Positions 5,458-11,320 of a stretch of DNA of 15,093 bases are shown in pieces. The position numbers and the translations under genes were made by a program. Below the pieces are notes generated by a model, which worked only from the letters and a program-made list of their open reading frames with translations, searched no databases and was not told the DNA's origin. Location: contig JAHCSD010000007.1 of the NCBI GenBank assembly GCA_018609185.1, positions 1 to 15,093 of the forward strand, in the 5' to 3' direction. Source of the stretch: Patescibacteria group bacterium (GTDB lineage Bacteria > Patescibacteriota > Minisyncoccia > JAHCSD01). Each line of letters opens with the position of its first letter. Positions within the stretch are counted from its first letter, which is position 1.

Positions 5458-5663
5458 ATTCTGGTGATGCCCTACTCGAAATTCTCTCCTCGTCAAGTCA
5501 TCTAATAGTCGTTCGCGTCGAAGAATCATCTCCCTGGCTAGCACTTCGCCCTTCGCGAATCTCAGGGCTCCGTCCGCGGGCCCCAGATGATTCTATTCTC
5601 GCTCACTCCTTTAGATGTAGCTTTCCTCGTCGCACGAATTTCGAGTAGGGCATCACCAGAATC
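5457..5663. mobile_element. 207-bp MITE-like palindromic element
   Basis: A perfect 28-bp terminal inverted repeat (5457-5484 and 5636-5663; outer ends GATTCTGGTGATGCCCTACT and its complement) encloses about 150 bp that is itself imperfectly palindromic: TCATCTAA..AGAATCATCT on the left matches the complement of AGATGATTCT..TTAGATGT on the right. It has no coding capacity and no obvious target duplication. The left end begins at the last base of the preceding stop codon. Confidence 0.75.
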
Positions 5664-5756
5664 ATGGGAAGTTAAAGAGAAGGGTTACACGAAGAAGCTT
5701 TTTTGAGACCTACACCGGAACCCTTATAGTGGTGGTGAGTGAGACTGTTTATAAGA

Positions 5757-5762
5757 TAAAAT
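5757..5762 (+). promoter_or_regulatory. possible -10 box before the duplicated-domain gene
   Basis: TAAAAT (5757-5762), or alternatively TATAAG (5750-5755), lies 8-15 bases before the ATG at 5771. I see no good -35. The stretch 5664-5749 shows no gene. Confidence 0.3.
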
Positions 5763-5770
5763 AAGAATAT

Positions 5771-7069
5771 ATGGAACAAGAGCCATTACAACAATCAGAA
5801 GTTCAACCGATCCAATCAAACAGTAAAAAGAAACTCATAATTTTTGGAGTAATCGCAGTTTTTCTTGTTGCAAGTGTTGTCTCTGGAGCGGGGCTCTATT
5901 TTTTCGTATTCAATAAATCTGAACCCGAGGAAGTCGTCACCGAAGACGAATCCCAAATAGAAGAACCAGCTCAAGCGATTGAAGATGAAATTGTTAGTTG
6001 GGAGGTGTATAGAAATGAGGAGTATGGATTTGAGTTTAAATATCCAGAGGATTTTTATGCCGAAATTACTAATATTGTTAGGATAGAGAAAATTAGTAAT
6101 TTTTCAGAGAAAAGTACCCCTTATTTGACGTTGACGGATGTTCTAAACGAAAGAGCGGTAATTAGTAATTCAAACATTGGCTACGATTGTGCTGGAGAGT
6201 CAGAAATTGGGCTTCGTAACTATTGTAAAATAGAAAAATTTGGCGAGGTAAAAGGTAAATTTAGTAAATTTTATATTGGAGAAGATCCCTCTTTTGGGAT
6301 AAGTTTTATTTTCTATCGAAAAGATGCTCGAATTTCTGTATCAGGTCATCGAGGCTTGCCAGAATTATATCCGTTAGATTCTAAAGAACGAATAAAAAAG
6401 TTCAATGAGTATTTTGATTCGGTCGCCAGAAAAGATCCCAATAACCCTGACTTGATTCATTATGATACATTTGAAAAAATCCTTTCCACTCTCAAATTCA
6501 TCGAGCCAGATAAAACCGCTGGCTGGAAAACCTATCGGAACGAGGAATATGGATTTGAGGTGAAGCATCCAGAGGATTGGTATGTTTTAGGTTTTAAATC
6601 TACCACTCCAAAAGTTAATATACCCTTAGTAATAGCCAATGCGAAACTTTCTGAGAGAGATACACCAGGGTCAGGTGAAATCGAAGTTAATTTTTATACC
6701 CTCAATGATACTTGGTCTAGTTTAGATGATTTTGTAAATGAGTGGGGACTACCCGAAAATGGTGCAGAGAGAGTTATTAGTGACCATAATGAACTGGTGG
6801 GTAATTACCTCGCAGAAGGAACTGAAATATCTGAAAAAGATGTAAACTTTTATCGTGAAGAAACACAAATTGCCAAAACGTCCATCATTAAAACTACCCT
6901 GGAGTGTAAAGTGTTTTGTGCCTATTTAGGAGGAAGCGGAATCCAAATATCTTATTATTTGAATAACGGACAAAGTTTCTATGAGATTTGGGCTCAATTA
7001 TCAGAAAGAAATGAGGATTTAGAGAATACACTTAATCAAATCCTCTCTACCTTCAAATTCATAGAATGA
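5771..7069 (+). CDS. membrane-anchored protein with tandemly duplicated PsbP-like domain
   Basis: A 432-residue protein of unknown function. Residues 1-20 are polar, 21-47 form a transmembrane helix, and about 48-75 are an acidic linker. Two copies of one domain follow: the first opens with WEVYRNEEYGFEFKYPEDFY (77-96), the second with WKTYRNEEYGFEVKHPEDWY (252-271). Each copy ends in a matching helix and strand: EKILSTLKFIEP and NQILSTFKFIE. The YGFxxKYPxxW opening is common in PsbP-like or DUF4367-like extracellular domains in Patescibacteria; I infer a surface-exposed role. The interior of the two copies has drifted far apart, so the duplication is old, while the opening motif is strongly kept. 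Two Cys pairs are possible (Cys in YDCAGESEIGLRNYC and ECKVFC). Confidence 0.7.
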   Translation: MEQEPLQQSEVQPIQSNSKKKLIIFGVIAVFLVASVVSGAGLYFFVFNKSEPEEVVTEDESQIEEPAQAIEDEIVSWEVYRNEEYGFEFKYPEDFYAEITNIVRIEKISNFSEKSTPYLTLTDVLNERAVISNSNIGYDCAGESEIGLRNYCKIEKFGEVKGKFSKFYIGEDPSFGISFIFYRKDARISVSGHRGLPELYPLDSKERIKKFNEYFDSVARKDPNNPDLIHYDTFEKILSTLKFIEPDKTAGWKTYRNEEYGFEVKHPEDWYVLGFKSTTPKVNIPLVIANAKLSERDTPGSGEIEVNFYTLNDTWSSLDDFVNEWGLPENGAERVISDHNELVGNYLAEGTEISEKDVNFYREETQIAKTSIIKTTLECKVFCAYLGGSGIQISYYLNNGQSFYEIWAQLSERNEDLENTLNQILSTFKFIE

Positions 7070-7163
7070 ACGCCATCAGAAAGTCGAGCTTCCTCTTTCA
7101 CCGGCTACTCCTACACGGCTTTAAAGAATGGGTGTGGGGGAGCTGAGATATATTCAGAAACCC

Positions 7164-7192
7164 TTGTGTTAGAGGGAGAAAAATGGTAAGAT
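7164..7192 (+). promoter_or_regulatory. promoter of the tRNA operon
   Basis: TTGTGT (7164-7169), 17-bp spacer, TAAGAT (7187-7192) preceded by TGG as an extended -10. Predicted start about 7199, eight bases before the outer tRNA-Arg 5' end at 7207. This placement argues that the outer 5' half belongs to the transcribed unit. Confidence 0.7.
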
Positions 7193-7221
7193 AATTTGTC
7201 CACGATGCCCCGGTAGCGGAT

Positions 7222-7320
7222 CCAGCACTTTCTACGCCCCCGTAGCTCAATGGACAGAGTAGGGGTTTTCTAAGCCTTTGATGGGGGTTCGATTCCCTCC
7301 GGGGGTATAGAAAGTGCTGG
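7222..7320. repeat. 13-bp inverted repeat abutting the inner tRNA-Arg
   Basis: CCAGCACTTTCTA (7222-7234) and TAGAAAGTGCTGG (7308-7320) are perfect complements. The right arm starts directly after the inner discriminator base (7307); the left arm ends one base before its G1 (7236). With the acceptor stem this gives a near-continuous helix of about 20 pairs. Confidence 0.9.
7236..7307 (+). tRNA. tRNA-Arg(TCT), inner
   Basis: Complete cloverleaf. Acceptor GCCCCCG (7236-7242) pairs with CGGGGGT (7300-7306, G1-U72 wobble), D-arm GCTC/GAGT (7245-7260), A26 7261, anticodon arm GGGGT-TTTCTAA-GCCTT (7262-7278; all five pairs form, three of them G-U), anticodon TCT at 7269-7271, 4-nt variable loop TGAT, T-arm GGGGG-TTCGATT-CCCTC (7283-7299), discriminator A7307. 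CCA is not encoded. It shares anticodon loop, variable loop and T-loop pattern with the outer tRNA, so the two are probably paralogues. Confidence 0.85.
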
Positions 7321-7381
7321 GCATGTGCCGCAGGGGACTTCTAATCCCTTGATTCAGGTTCGACTCCTGGTGGGGGCATAT

Positions 7382-7455
7382 GGTGCCCGTGGTGTAGTGG
7401 TTTAGCACACGACTTTGTGGAGGTCGTAGGGGGAGTTCGAATCTCCTCGGGCACC
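7382..7455 (+). tRNA. tRNA-His(GTG)
   Basis: Acceptor GTGCCCG (7383-7389) pairs perfectly with 7448-7454; G-1 at 7382 faces C73 at 7455, the histidine identity pair. D-arm GTGT/GCAC, A26 7409, anticodon arm CGACT-TTGTGGA-GGTCG with anticodon GTG (7417-7419), T-loop TTCGAAT (7436-7442). It follows the interrupted tRNA-Arg by three bases, so the two are processed from one transcript. Confidence 0.95.
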
Positions 7456-7457
7456 AA

Positions 7458-7499
7458 GTAAACCAAAACCAGCTTTCATGAAAGCTGGTTTTGGTTTAC
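7458..7499. terminator. perfect 42-bp palindrome, terminator of the tRNA operon
   Basis: Twenty bases (7458-7477) are complementary to 7480-7499 around AT. Written on either strand the right side ends in GGTTTTGGTTTAC, a loose U-rich tail, so it could stop transcription from both directions. It begins two bases after the tRNA-His discriminator region. Confidence 0.75.
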
Positions 7500-7507
7500 A
7501 ATTGGTT

Positions 7508-7513
7508 TATAAT
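7508..7513 (+). promoter_or_regulatory. TATAAT box upstream of a palindrome
   Basis: A consensus -10 at 7508-7513, 13 bases before the palindrome at 7526-7561. No good -35 at the right distance. If used, transcription would start near 7520 and run into the palindrome. Confidence 0.4.
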
Positions 7514-7525
7514 AAGATAGTCAAG

Positions 7526-7561
7526 ATCTACTGAGATATCTACGTAGATATCTCAGTAGAT
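7526..7561. promoter_or_regulatory. perfect 36-bp palindrome without spacer
   Basis: ATCTACTGAGATATCTAC (7526-7543) is followed directly by its exact complement GTAGATATCTCAGTAGAT (7544-7561). It could be an operator for a dimeric regulator (the AbrB-type protein lies downstream) or an inserted palindrome. No U-tract follows. Confidence 0.65.
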
Positions 7562-7573
7562 AAAACGTAATGA

Positions 7574-7723
7574 ATCCCACACATAACTTGTACATTTTAA
7601 GTTAGGAGTGGGAGATAGTCAATTTCAATATAGAAAATTTGGTCTTGTAACTGTATGTTGAGATATCGAGAAGCCAGATATGTGCTTTGCGATATTCAAA
7701 GCAGTGCAAGTTATGTGTGGGAT
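7574..7723. repeat. 150-bp segment bounded by a 17-bp inverted repeat
   Basis: ATCCCACACATAACTTG (7574-7590) and CAAGTTATGTGTGGGAT (7707-7723) are exact complements. The right arm contains the first two bases of the AbrB-type start codon (7722-7724). Inside, AAGTTAGGAGTGGGA (near 7599-7613) can also pair with the left arm. Size and form suggest a MITE; it may equally be a leader switch. Confidence 0.7.
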
Positions 7724-7904
7724 GAAAACTAGAAGAAGATTAGAAAACCGAAATATTCGTAAAATTACCAAAATGGCGGGTGGAGCAAGCTACGGACTTA
7801 CGTTGCCAATTGAATTTGTTCGTAAGCTTGGCTGGAGGGAGCGTCAAAAAGTAGTCGTTTCCCTTCGGGGTAAGGTTATTAGTATCAAGGACTGGAAAAA
7901 ATGA
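7722..7904 (+). CDS. AbrB/MazE-type antitoxin-like DNA-binding protein
   Basis: A 60-residue protein with a swapped-hairpin AbrB-like domain: RKITKMAGGASYGLTLPIEFVRKLGWRERQKVVVSLRGKVISIKDW, where SYGLTLPIEFVRKLGW is the family signature. Such proteins bind operator DNA as dimers and often neutralise a toxin encoded next to them. The ATG at 7722 gives a compact protein; starts further upstream (7680, 7713) would add residues encoded by the inverted repeat. Its stop overlaps the next start (ATGA, 7901-7904), the usual coupling in toxin-antitoxin pairs. Autoregulation through the palindrome at 7526-7561 or the arms at 7574-7723 is possible (inference). A weak TTGCGA (7687) and TTATGT (7711) pair would make a leaderless message. 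Confidence 0.72.
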   Translation: MKTRRRLENRNIRKITKMAGGASYGLTLPIEFVRKLGWRERQKVVVSLRGKVISIKDWKK

Positions 7905-8227
7905 AACTAGAAAAGCCCGGAAGCGAACTTTCCTGGACGTGGCATGCGAAAGAAAAGATGAAGTTTTACCGGCTTTCTGAAGCCCGCCTCAGGCGGGTTT
8001 TGCGTCGTCCCGAGAGAGTCGAAAAGGGCGTGGCCCCCGGCACCACTGCTTTAATGCAGCGGACAGGAACCAAAAAGCACATCACTGAAATTTGGCTCAT
8101 GTATCAGTCTTTGGGGGAAGAAAAACAGAAGAAACGAATTATTACCGCATGGCGTTATCCCGGCATCAGTCCCGTGCGCGAAGAAATTCCCATACCCGAA
8201 GATATCCGCAGGGAGATTTTAAAATAA
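7901..8227 (+). CDS. DUF4258-like putative toxin
   Basis: A 108-residue basic protein. The pattern WHAKEKMKFYRLSEARLRRVLRRPERVEKG, then a strand-rich part HITEIWLMYQ and KKRIITAWRYPG, resembles DUF4258, a RelE-like fold seen in toxin-antitoxin settings: His15 in the WHAxxKM motif is the most notable kept residue. It overlaps the AbrB-type gene by four bases, so both are made from one message; a toxin partner role is inferred from this. A GC-rich hairpin (7983-7997, CCCGCC-TCA-GGCGGG followed by TTTT) lies in frame at residues 28-33 and looks like a terminator or inserted palindrome. The family call is tentative, as no catalytic site can be named. Confidence 0.55.
   Translation: MKLEKPGSELSWTWHAKEKMKFYRLSEARLRRVLRRPERVEKGVAPGTTALMQRTGTKKHITEIWLMYQSLGEEKQKKRIITAWRYPGISPVREEIPIPEDIRREILK
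7981..8001 (+). repeat. terminator-like hairpin inside the DUF4258-like gene
   Basis: CCCGCC (7983-7988) pairs with GGCGGG (7992-7997) around TCA, extended outward by A-T and G-U pairs and followed by TTTT (7998-8001). It lies about 80 bases inside the toxin-like gene, so it might attenuate toxin expression relative to the antitoxin, or it is one of the in-frame palindromes. Confidence 0.55.
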
Positions 8228-8264
8228 TGCAGGTCCGCTACCACGGGCTTTTTAGTTTGGGAAA

Positions 8265-8273
8265 TGATATAAT
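8265..8273 (+). promoter_or_regulatory. extended -10 promoter of the ABC exporter genes
   Basis: TGATATAAT (8265-8273) is a consensus extended -10; the -35 region is poor. Predicted start about 8280, leaving a leader of about 93 nt. Confidence 0.6.
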
Positions 8274-8290
8274 AGAAGCGACCCCAATAT

Positions 8291-8343
8291 CCGAATTTCA
8301 TCCGAATGATCCTAATAGATTTACGTTAATTCGGGACATTCGG
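8291..8343 (+). promoter_or_regulatory. doubled CCGAAT/ATTCGG hairpin in the exporter leader
   Basis: CCGAAT at 8291-8296 and 8302-8307, ATTCGG at 8329-8334 and 8338-8343. Nested pairing gives two stacked 6-bp helices, while CCGAATT/AATTCGG and CCGAATG/CATTCGG would be longer but crossed. It may be an RNA structure or a pair of operators. Confidence 0.4.
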
Positions 8344-8372
8344 GTGTGATTCGTAATTAGTGTCGCTTTCAG

Positions 8373-9479
8373 ATGGTTTCTATCGCATGGCGCAATTTAT
8401 TTCACAATAAGATTCGGTTCCTGATCAGTATTAGCGGGGTGGCATTTTCCGTTTTTCTTATCCTCATTCTTTTGGGGCTTTTTAGAGGATGGAATGAGAA
8501 AGTGGTTGAGTATATTACAAATACCAATACCGATATCTGGGTTCTCCAGGAAGGAGGAGACGATTTTTTTAATTCAATATCTATGCTTCCCCTTACCCTG
8601 AAAGAAGAGATCGAGAGCATTGAAAACGTAGAGGCGGTGTACCCCCTTATTGGGCGCCAGACGAGTTTTGAGCTTGGAGAGGATACGGTACGCATGTATA
8701 TCGTAGGATACGATTCGGAAACCCGTGTGGGGGGACCCATCAAAGTAATCGAAGGGAAAGACATACCAGGAGAAGGAGAAATTATCATTGATAAAGTATT
8801 CGCGAAAACAAAGGGTATTGTGGTTGGCGATACCCTTCGTATACTCGACAGGGACCTGAAGGTGTCAGGTATCGGACAGGGGGGCGATCTCGTATTTGTA
8901 CAATTTGCATTTATGGAGCAGAAGGAGGCAGAAGACTTATTCAAAATACCCGGTTTCGTAAGTTTTTATCTCACTATGCTTAAAAACGATGCCGCAGCGC
9001 TTGCGACAAGTGAGGAGATTGAGCGTCGCCTTGAGGGCGTCTCGGCCATCACCCAGGATGATTACAAAAAATCAAACCAACAGGAAATTAACGACATCTT
9101 TATTCCTATTCTTACGGTACTGGTGTTTATTGGGTTCCTCGTGGGACTTACCGTTGTCGGACTTATGACGTATACTTCTACCATAGAGAAGTCAAAAGAA
9201 TATGGGATCTTAAAGGCTATCGGTGCGTCTAATACGTATCTTTATAAGGTCATCATCCAACAATCATTCATCACGGGACTGGTAGGGTTTGTTGTGGGCA
9301 TGAGTCTTACGTTTCTTACAAAACTATTCCTGGAGGATTATGTGCCCCAGTTTGTAACCAAGATAATAATTCAAGACGTGGCATTAATTTTAATATTAAT
9401 TCTTGTAATGAGTATATTTGCTGCTTTTGTGCCCATAAGGCGAATCGCTCATATTGAGCCGGCAATCGTATTTAAATAA
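8373..9479 (+). CDS. ABC transporter permease, FtsX/MacB type
   Basis: A 368-residue integral membrane subunit of a type VII ABC system (MacB/LolCE/FtsX superfamily), whose members move substrates on the outer face by mechanotransmission. Topology is the family pattern: cytoplasmic start MVSIAWRNLFHNKIR, helix 1 about 16-37, a large outside domain about 40-238, then helices at about 242-267, 296-318 and 333-355, and the end RRIAHIEPAIVFK. The coupling segment STIEKSKEYGILKAIGAS (about 268-285) is the diagnostic stretch contacting the ATPase. The cognate ATPase follows at 9624 after a 144-bp structured element. No MacA-like adaptor or outer channel is found here, which suits a monoderm-like cell. 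The substrate is unknown; peptide or lipoprotein release are possibilities. Confidence 0.9.
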   Translation: MVSIAWRNLFHNKIRFLISISGVAFSVFLILILLGLFRGWNEKVVEYITNTNTDIWVLQEGGDDFFNSISMLPLTLKEEIESIENVEAVYPLIGRQTSFELGEDTVRMYIVGYDSETRVGGPIKVIEGKDIPGEGEIIIDKVFAKTKGIVVGDTLRILDRDLKVSGIGQGGDLVFVQFAFMEQKEAEDLFKIPGFVSFYLTMLKNDAAALATSEEIERRLEGVSAITQDDYKKSNQQEINDIFIPILTVLVFIGFLVGLTVVGLMTYTSTIEKSKEYGILKAIGASNTYLYKVIIQQSFITGLVGFVVGMSLTFLTKLFLEDYVPQFVTKIIIQDVALILILILVMSIFAAFVPIRRIAHIEPAIVFK

Positions 9480-9623
9480 GGGCTTTCTCTAAATTTTCAA
9501 ATCCGAAGGACGCAGAAAATTTAGCAAGAAAACCTTACCCCGTTAGATGAGCGAGCTTGCGAGCTCTATCTAACGGGGTGCTCAATTTTCTAACCGCTCG
9601 CGTGGCTTGCGGGCAAAATTGGC
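9480..9623 (+). repeat. 144-bp structured stop-to-start element, copy 2
   Basis: Fills exactly the gap between the permease stop (9477-9479) and the ATPase ATG at 9624. GGGCTTT, variable hairpin AAATTTTC/GAAAATTT, AAAACCTT, conserved hairpin ACCCCGTTAGAT (9537-9548) / ATCTAACGGGGT (9568-9579), GCTCA, TTCTAAC (9588-9594), variable hairpin CCGC/GCGG, TTGGC, ATG. In addition AGAAAATT can pair with AATTTTCT (9584-9591) around the core. The core (9529-9584) differs from copy 1 by one missing base and little else. Confidence 0.8.
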
Positions 9624-10367
9624 ATGACACAGCACATAACATTATCTCTTGATCATATCACTAAAGTATTCGGTGACACCCAAGAAACGAAAGTTGAAGC
9701 GATAAGAGATATTACCATTGAATTCCGTAGGGGGGAATCGGCTTTGATATTGGGGCCTTCGGGGAGCGGGAAGACCACGCTTCTTTCCATGATGGGCGGA
9801 CTTCTGCGCCCTACTTCCGGGAAGATATTTTTAAATGGTAAAGAGTTTTCTTCACTCCGTGAGGCCGAACTTTCTCCTTATCGTCTTCGATACTTCGGGT
9901 TTATTTTTCAAGAGTTTAATCTTCTTTCAAATCTAACGGCACTCGAAAATATCGAGCTCGTGGTTCGCATGTCCGGACTCAAAGGCGAACTCGCGCGGGA
10001 AAAATCAAAAAGTCTTTTAGAGCTCGCGGGTCTTTCTCGTCGGGCAAGTCACTTTCCGAGCCAGCTCTCAGGTGGGGAGAAGCAGCGTGTGGCTATCATG
10101 CGTGCGCTTTCCAATAATCCTCCTATCGTTTTGGCAGACGAGCCAACAGGAAACCTTGACAGTGAGGTGGGGAATGTGATTACCCAAATTTTGTCCGGGA
10201 TTGCCTGTCGGGAAAACCGCACCGTGGTGATCGTGAGCCATGATGAACGGATCAAAAAAGTTGTGGACAGGATTATCTATGTACAGGATGGAAAAATAAC
10301 CAAAGAAGAGAAAGGCGAACATGACAAAGATAACAAAGAAGCGCACAACCACTATTTGACATTCTAG
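9624..10367 (+). CDS. ABC transporter ATP-binding protein, LolD/MacB type
   Basis: The motor subunit for the permease just upstream. All nucleotide-binding motifs are intact in 247 residues: Walker A GPSGSGKT (44-51), Q-loop Gln96 in [11 protein letters not shown], signature [15 protein letters not shown] (148-162), Walker [14 protein letters not shown] (167-179) and switch His206 in [20 protein letters not shown] is characteristic of the LolD/MacB/FtsE group. The C-terminus adds a short charged, His-rich tail ([20 protein letters not shown]). It is separated from the permease by 144 bp instead of the usual few bases, all of which is a structured repeat; whether both genes share one message depends on that element. 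The ATG at 9624 follows TTGGC and has no Shine-Dalgarno motif. Confidence 0.94.
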   Translation: MTQHITLSLDHITKVFGDTQETKVEAIRDITIEFRRGESALILGPSGSGKTTLLSMMGGLLRPTSGKIFLNGKEFSSLREAELSPYRLRYFGFIFQEFNLLSNLTALENIELVVRMSGLKGELAREKSKSLLELAGLSRRASHFPSQLSGGEKQRVAIMRALSNNPPIVLADEPTGNLDSEVGNVITQILSGIACRENRTVVIVSHDERIKKVVDRIIYVQDGKITKEEKGEHDKDNKEAHNHYLTF

Positions 10368-10429
10368 AACGATGATGTTTCCATAGTAGGAGGTTCAACA
10401 TCTTTAGTATCGAAGCATTATTCGTTTAT

Positions 10430-10438
10430 TAGTATAAA
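10430..10438 (+). promoter_or_regulatory. possible -10 box before the MscS gene
   Basis: TAGTATAAA (10430-10438) holds two overlapping -10 candidates, 5-8 bases before the ATG at 10443. No clear -35. It would give a leaderless message starting at the first or second Met. Confidence 0.35.
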
Positions 10439-10442
10439 ATAT

Positions 10443-11318
10443 ATGGACATGTCACAATTTGTAAATCCCGAAATAGTATTTGGTTGGATATTCAGCCACG
10501 GAATAAAAATTGTCTTTATAGTTATAGGCTTTTTTATCGCTTTTCAAGTGGCAAAAATAGTGTTACGGCGAGCGGTTCGATTAATGGTAGAGAAGACATA
10601 TGAAATTCGGGATGGAGAAGCGATGGAGAAAAGGAACCAAACTCTTGTTCAGGTAATTATGATGGGACTTAAGTTTGTCTTCATGGGCTTTGCGGGCTTG
10701 ATGATTCTCTCAGAAATAGGGATTAACATTGCGCCGCTACTCGCCGGTGCCGGAATTGCCGGACTTGCAATAGGGTTTGGGGCGCAGAGTCTTGTAAAAG
10801 ATATCATCTCAGGCCTTTTCATTCTTCTTGAAGACCAGTATCGAAAGGGGGACGTAGCGAGGGTTGCGGGCATCGCCGGGCTTGTAGAAGACATAAATTT
10901 GCGCAGAACCGTGCTTCGAGACCTTGACGGTATTCAGCACCACATTCCCAATGGGGAAATTACTTCTGCCTCAAACCTTACTAAACAGTGGTCTCGCGTG
11001 AATATAAATATCGGTGTGGCGTATGATACTGATTTGGACCATGCAATTAAAGTATTAAATAAGGTGGGGATGAGTATGATTGAGGATGCGAAGTGGGCAC
11101 CAGACATTATTAAACCCCCGCAAGTGCTTCGTGTTGATAAGTTCGGCGATTCTGCGATTGAGATCAAGGTGTTGGGGGATACCAGGCCCTTGAGGCAGTG
11201 GGATGTAATGGGGGAGCTGCGGCTTCGTATCAAGCGCGCGTTTGACCGCGAAGGGATCGTAATTCCATTCCCCCAGCGGGATGTGCACGTGTTTGAACAT
11301 AAGGAAGAGAAGAAATAA
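10443..11318 (+). CDS. small-conductance mechanosensitive channel, MscS family
   Basis: Pore-forming membrane protein that opens under membrane tension and lets solutes out during osmotic downshock. In 291 residues: helix 1 about 20-42, helix 2 about 70-92, pore helix 3 in APLLAGAGIAGLAIGFGAQSLVKDIISGLFILLEDQ (97-132) with the Gly/Ala-packed pattern and the FGAQSLVKD turn, then the beta domain (VEDINLRRTVLRDLDGIQHHIPNGEI, 148-173), and the cytoplasmic alpha/beta domain to about 283. This is the compact three-helix form of E. coli MscS and YkuT-like proteins. Two close Met codons (10443, 10449) could serve as start. The next gene begins 2 bases after its stop. Likely the cell's main osmotic safety valve. 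Confidence 0.93.
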   Translation: MDMSQFVNPEIVFGWIFSHGIKIVFIVIGFFIAFQVAKIVLRRAVRLMVEKTYEIRDGEAMEKRNQTLVQVIMMGLKFVFMGFAGLMILSEIGINIAPLLAGAGIAGLAIGFGAQSLVKDIISGLFILLEDQYRKGDVARVAGIAGLVEDINLRRTVLRDLDGIQHHIPNGEITSASNLTKQWSRVNINIGVAYDTDLDHAIKVLNKVGMSMIEDAKWAPDIIKPPQVLRVDKFGDSAIEIKVLGDTRPLRQWDVMGELRLRIKRAFDREGIVIPFPQRDVHVFEHKEEKK

Positions 11319-11320
11319 CG

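Larger units (their letters stand above)
7207..7378 (+). tRNA. interrupted tRNA-Arg(TCT), D-loop contains a second tRNA
   Basis: Read around an insert, this gives a tRNA for Arg codons AGA/AGG. Acceptor 7207-7213 pairs with 7371-7377 (five Watson-Crick pairs, one G-G mismatch, one G-U), T8 and A9 follow, D-stem GCGG (7216-7219) pairs with CCGC (7328-7331), A14 is 7220 and A26 is 7332. The anticodon arm is GGGGA-CTTCTAA-TCCCT (7333-7349, anticodon TCT 7340-7342), the variable loop is 4 nt, the T-arm is 7354-7370 with TTCGACT, and the discriminator is A7378. The D-loop would be 108 nt and contains a 13-bp helix plus a whole tRNA-Arg. G18G19 and A21 are not in clear positions, so this may be a decayed gene. 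CCA is not encoded. Confidence 0.55.

Noticed and set aside
7221..7327. Insert in the outer tRNA as a group I or group II intron.
   Set aside because: It is only about 100 nt, is accounted for by an inverted repeat plus a full tRNA, and shows no intron core motifs.
8092..8349. Plus-strand open frame overlapping the DUF4258-like gene in another frame.
   Set aside because: No recognisable protein features, and it extends over the promoter and leader of the ABC permease gene.
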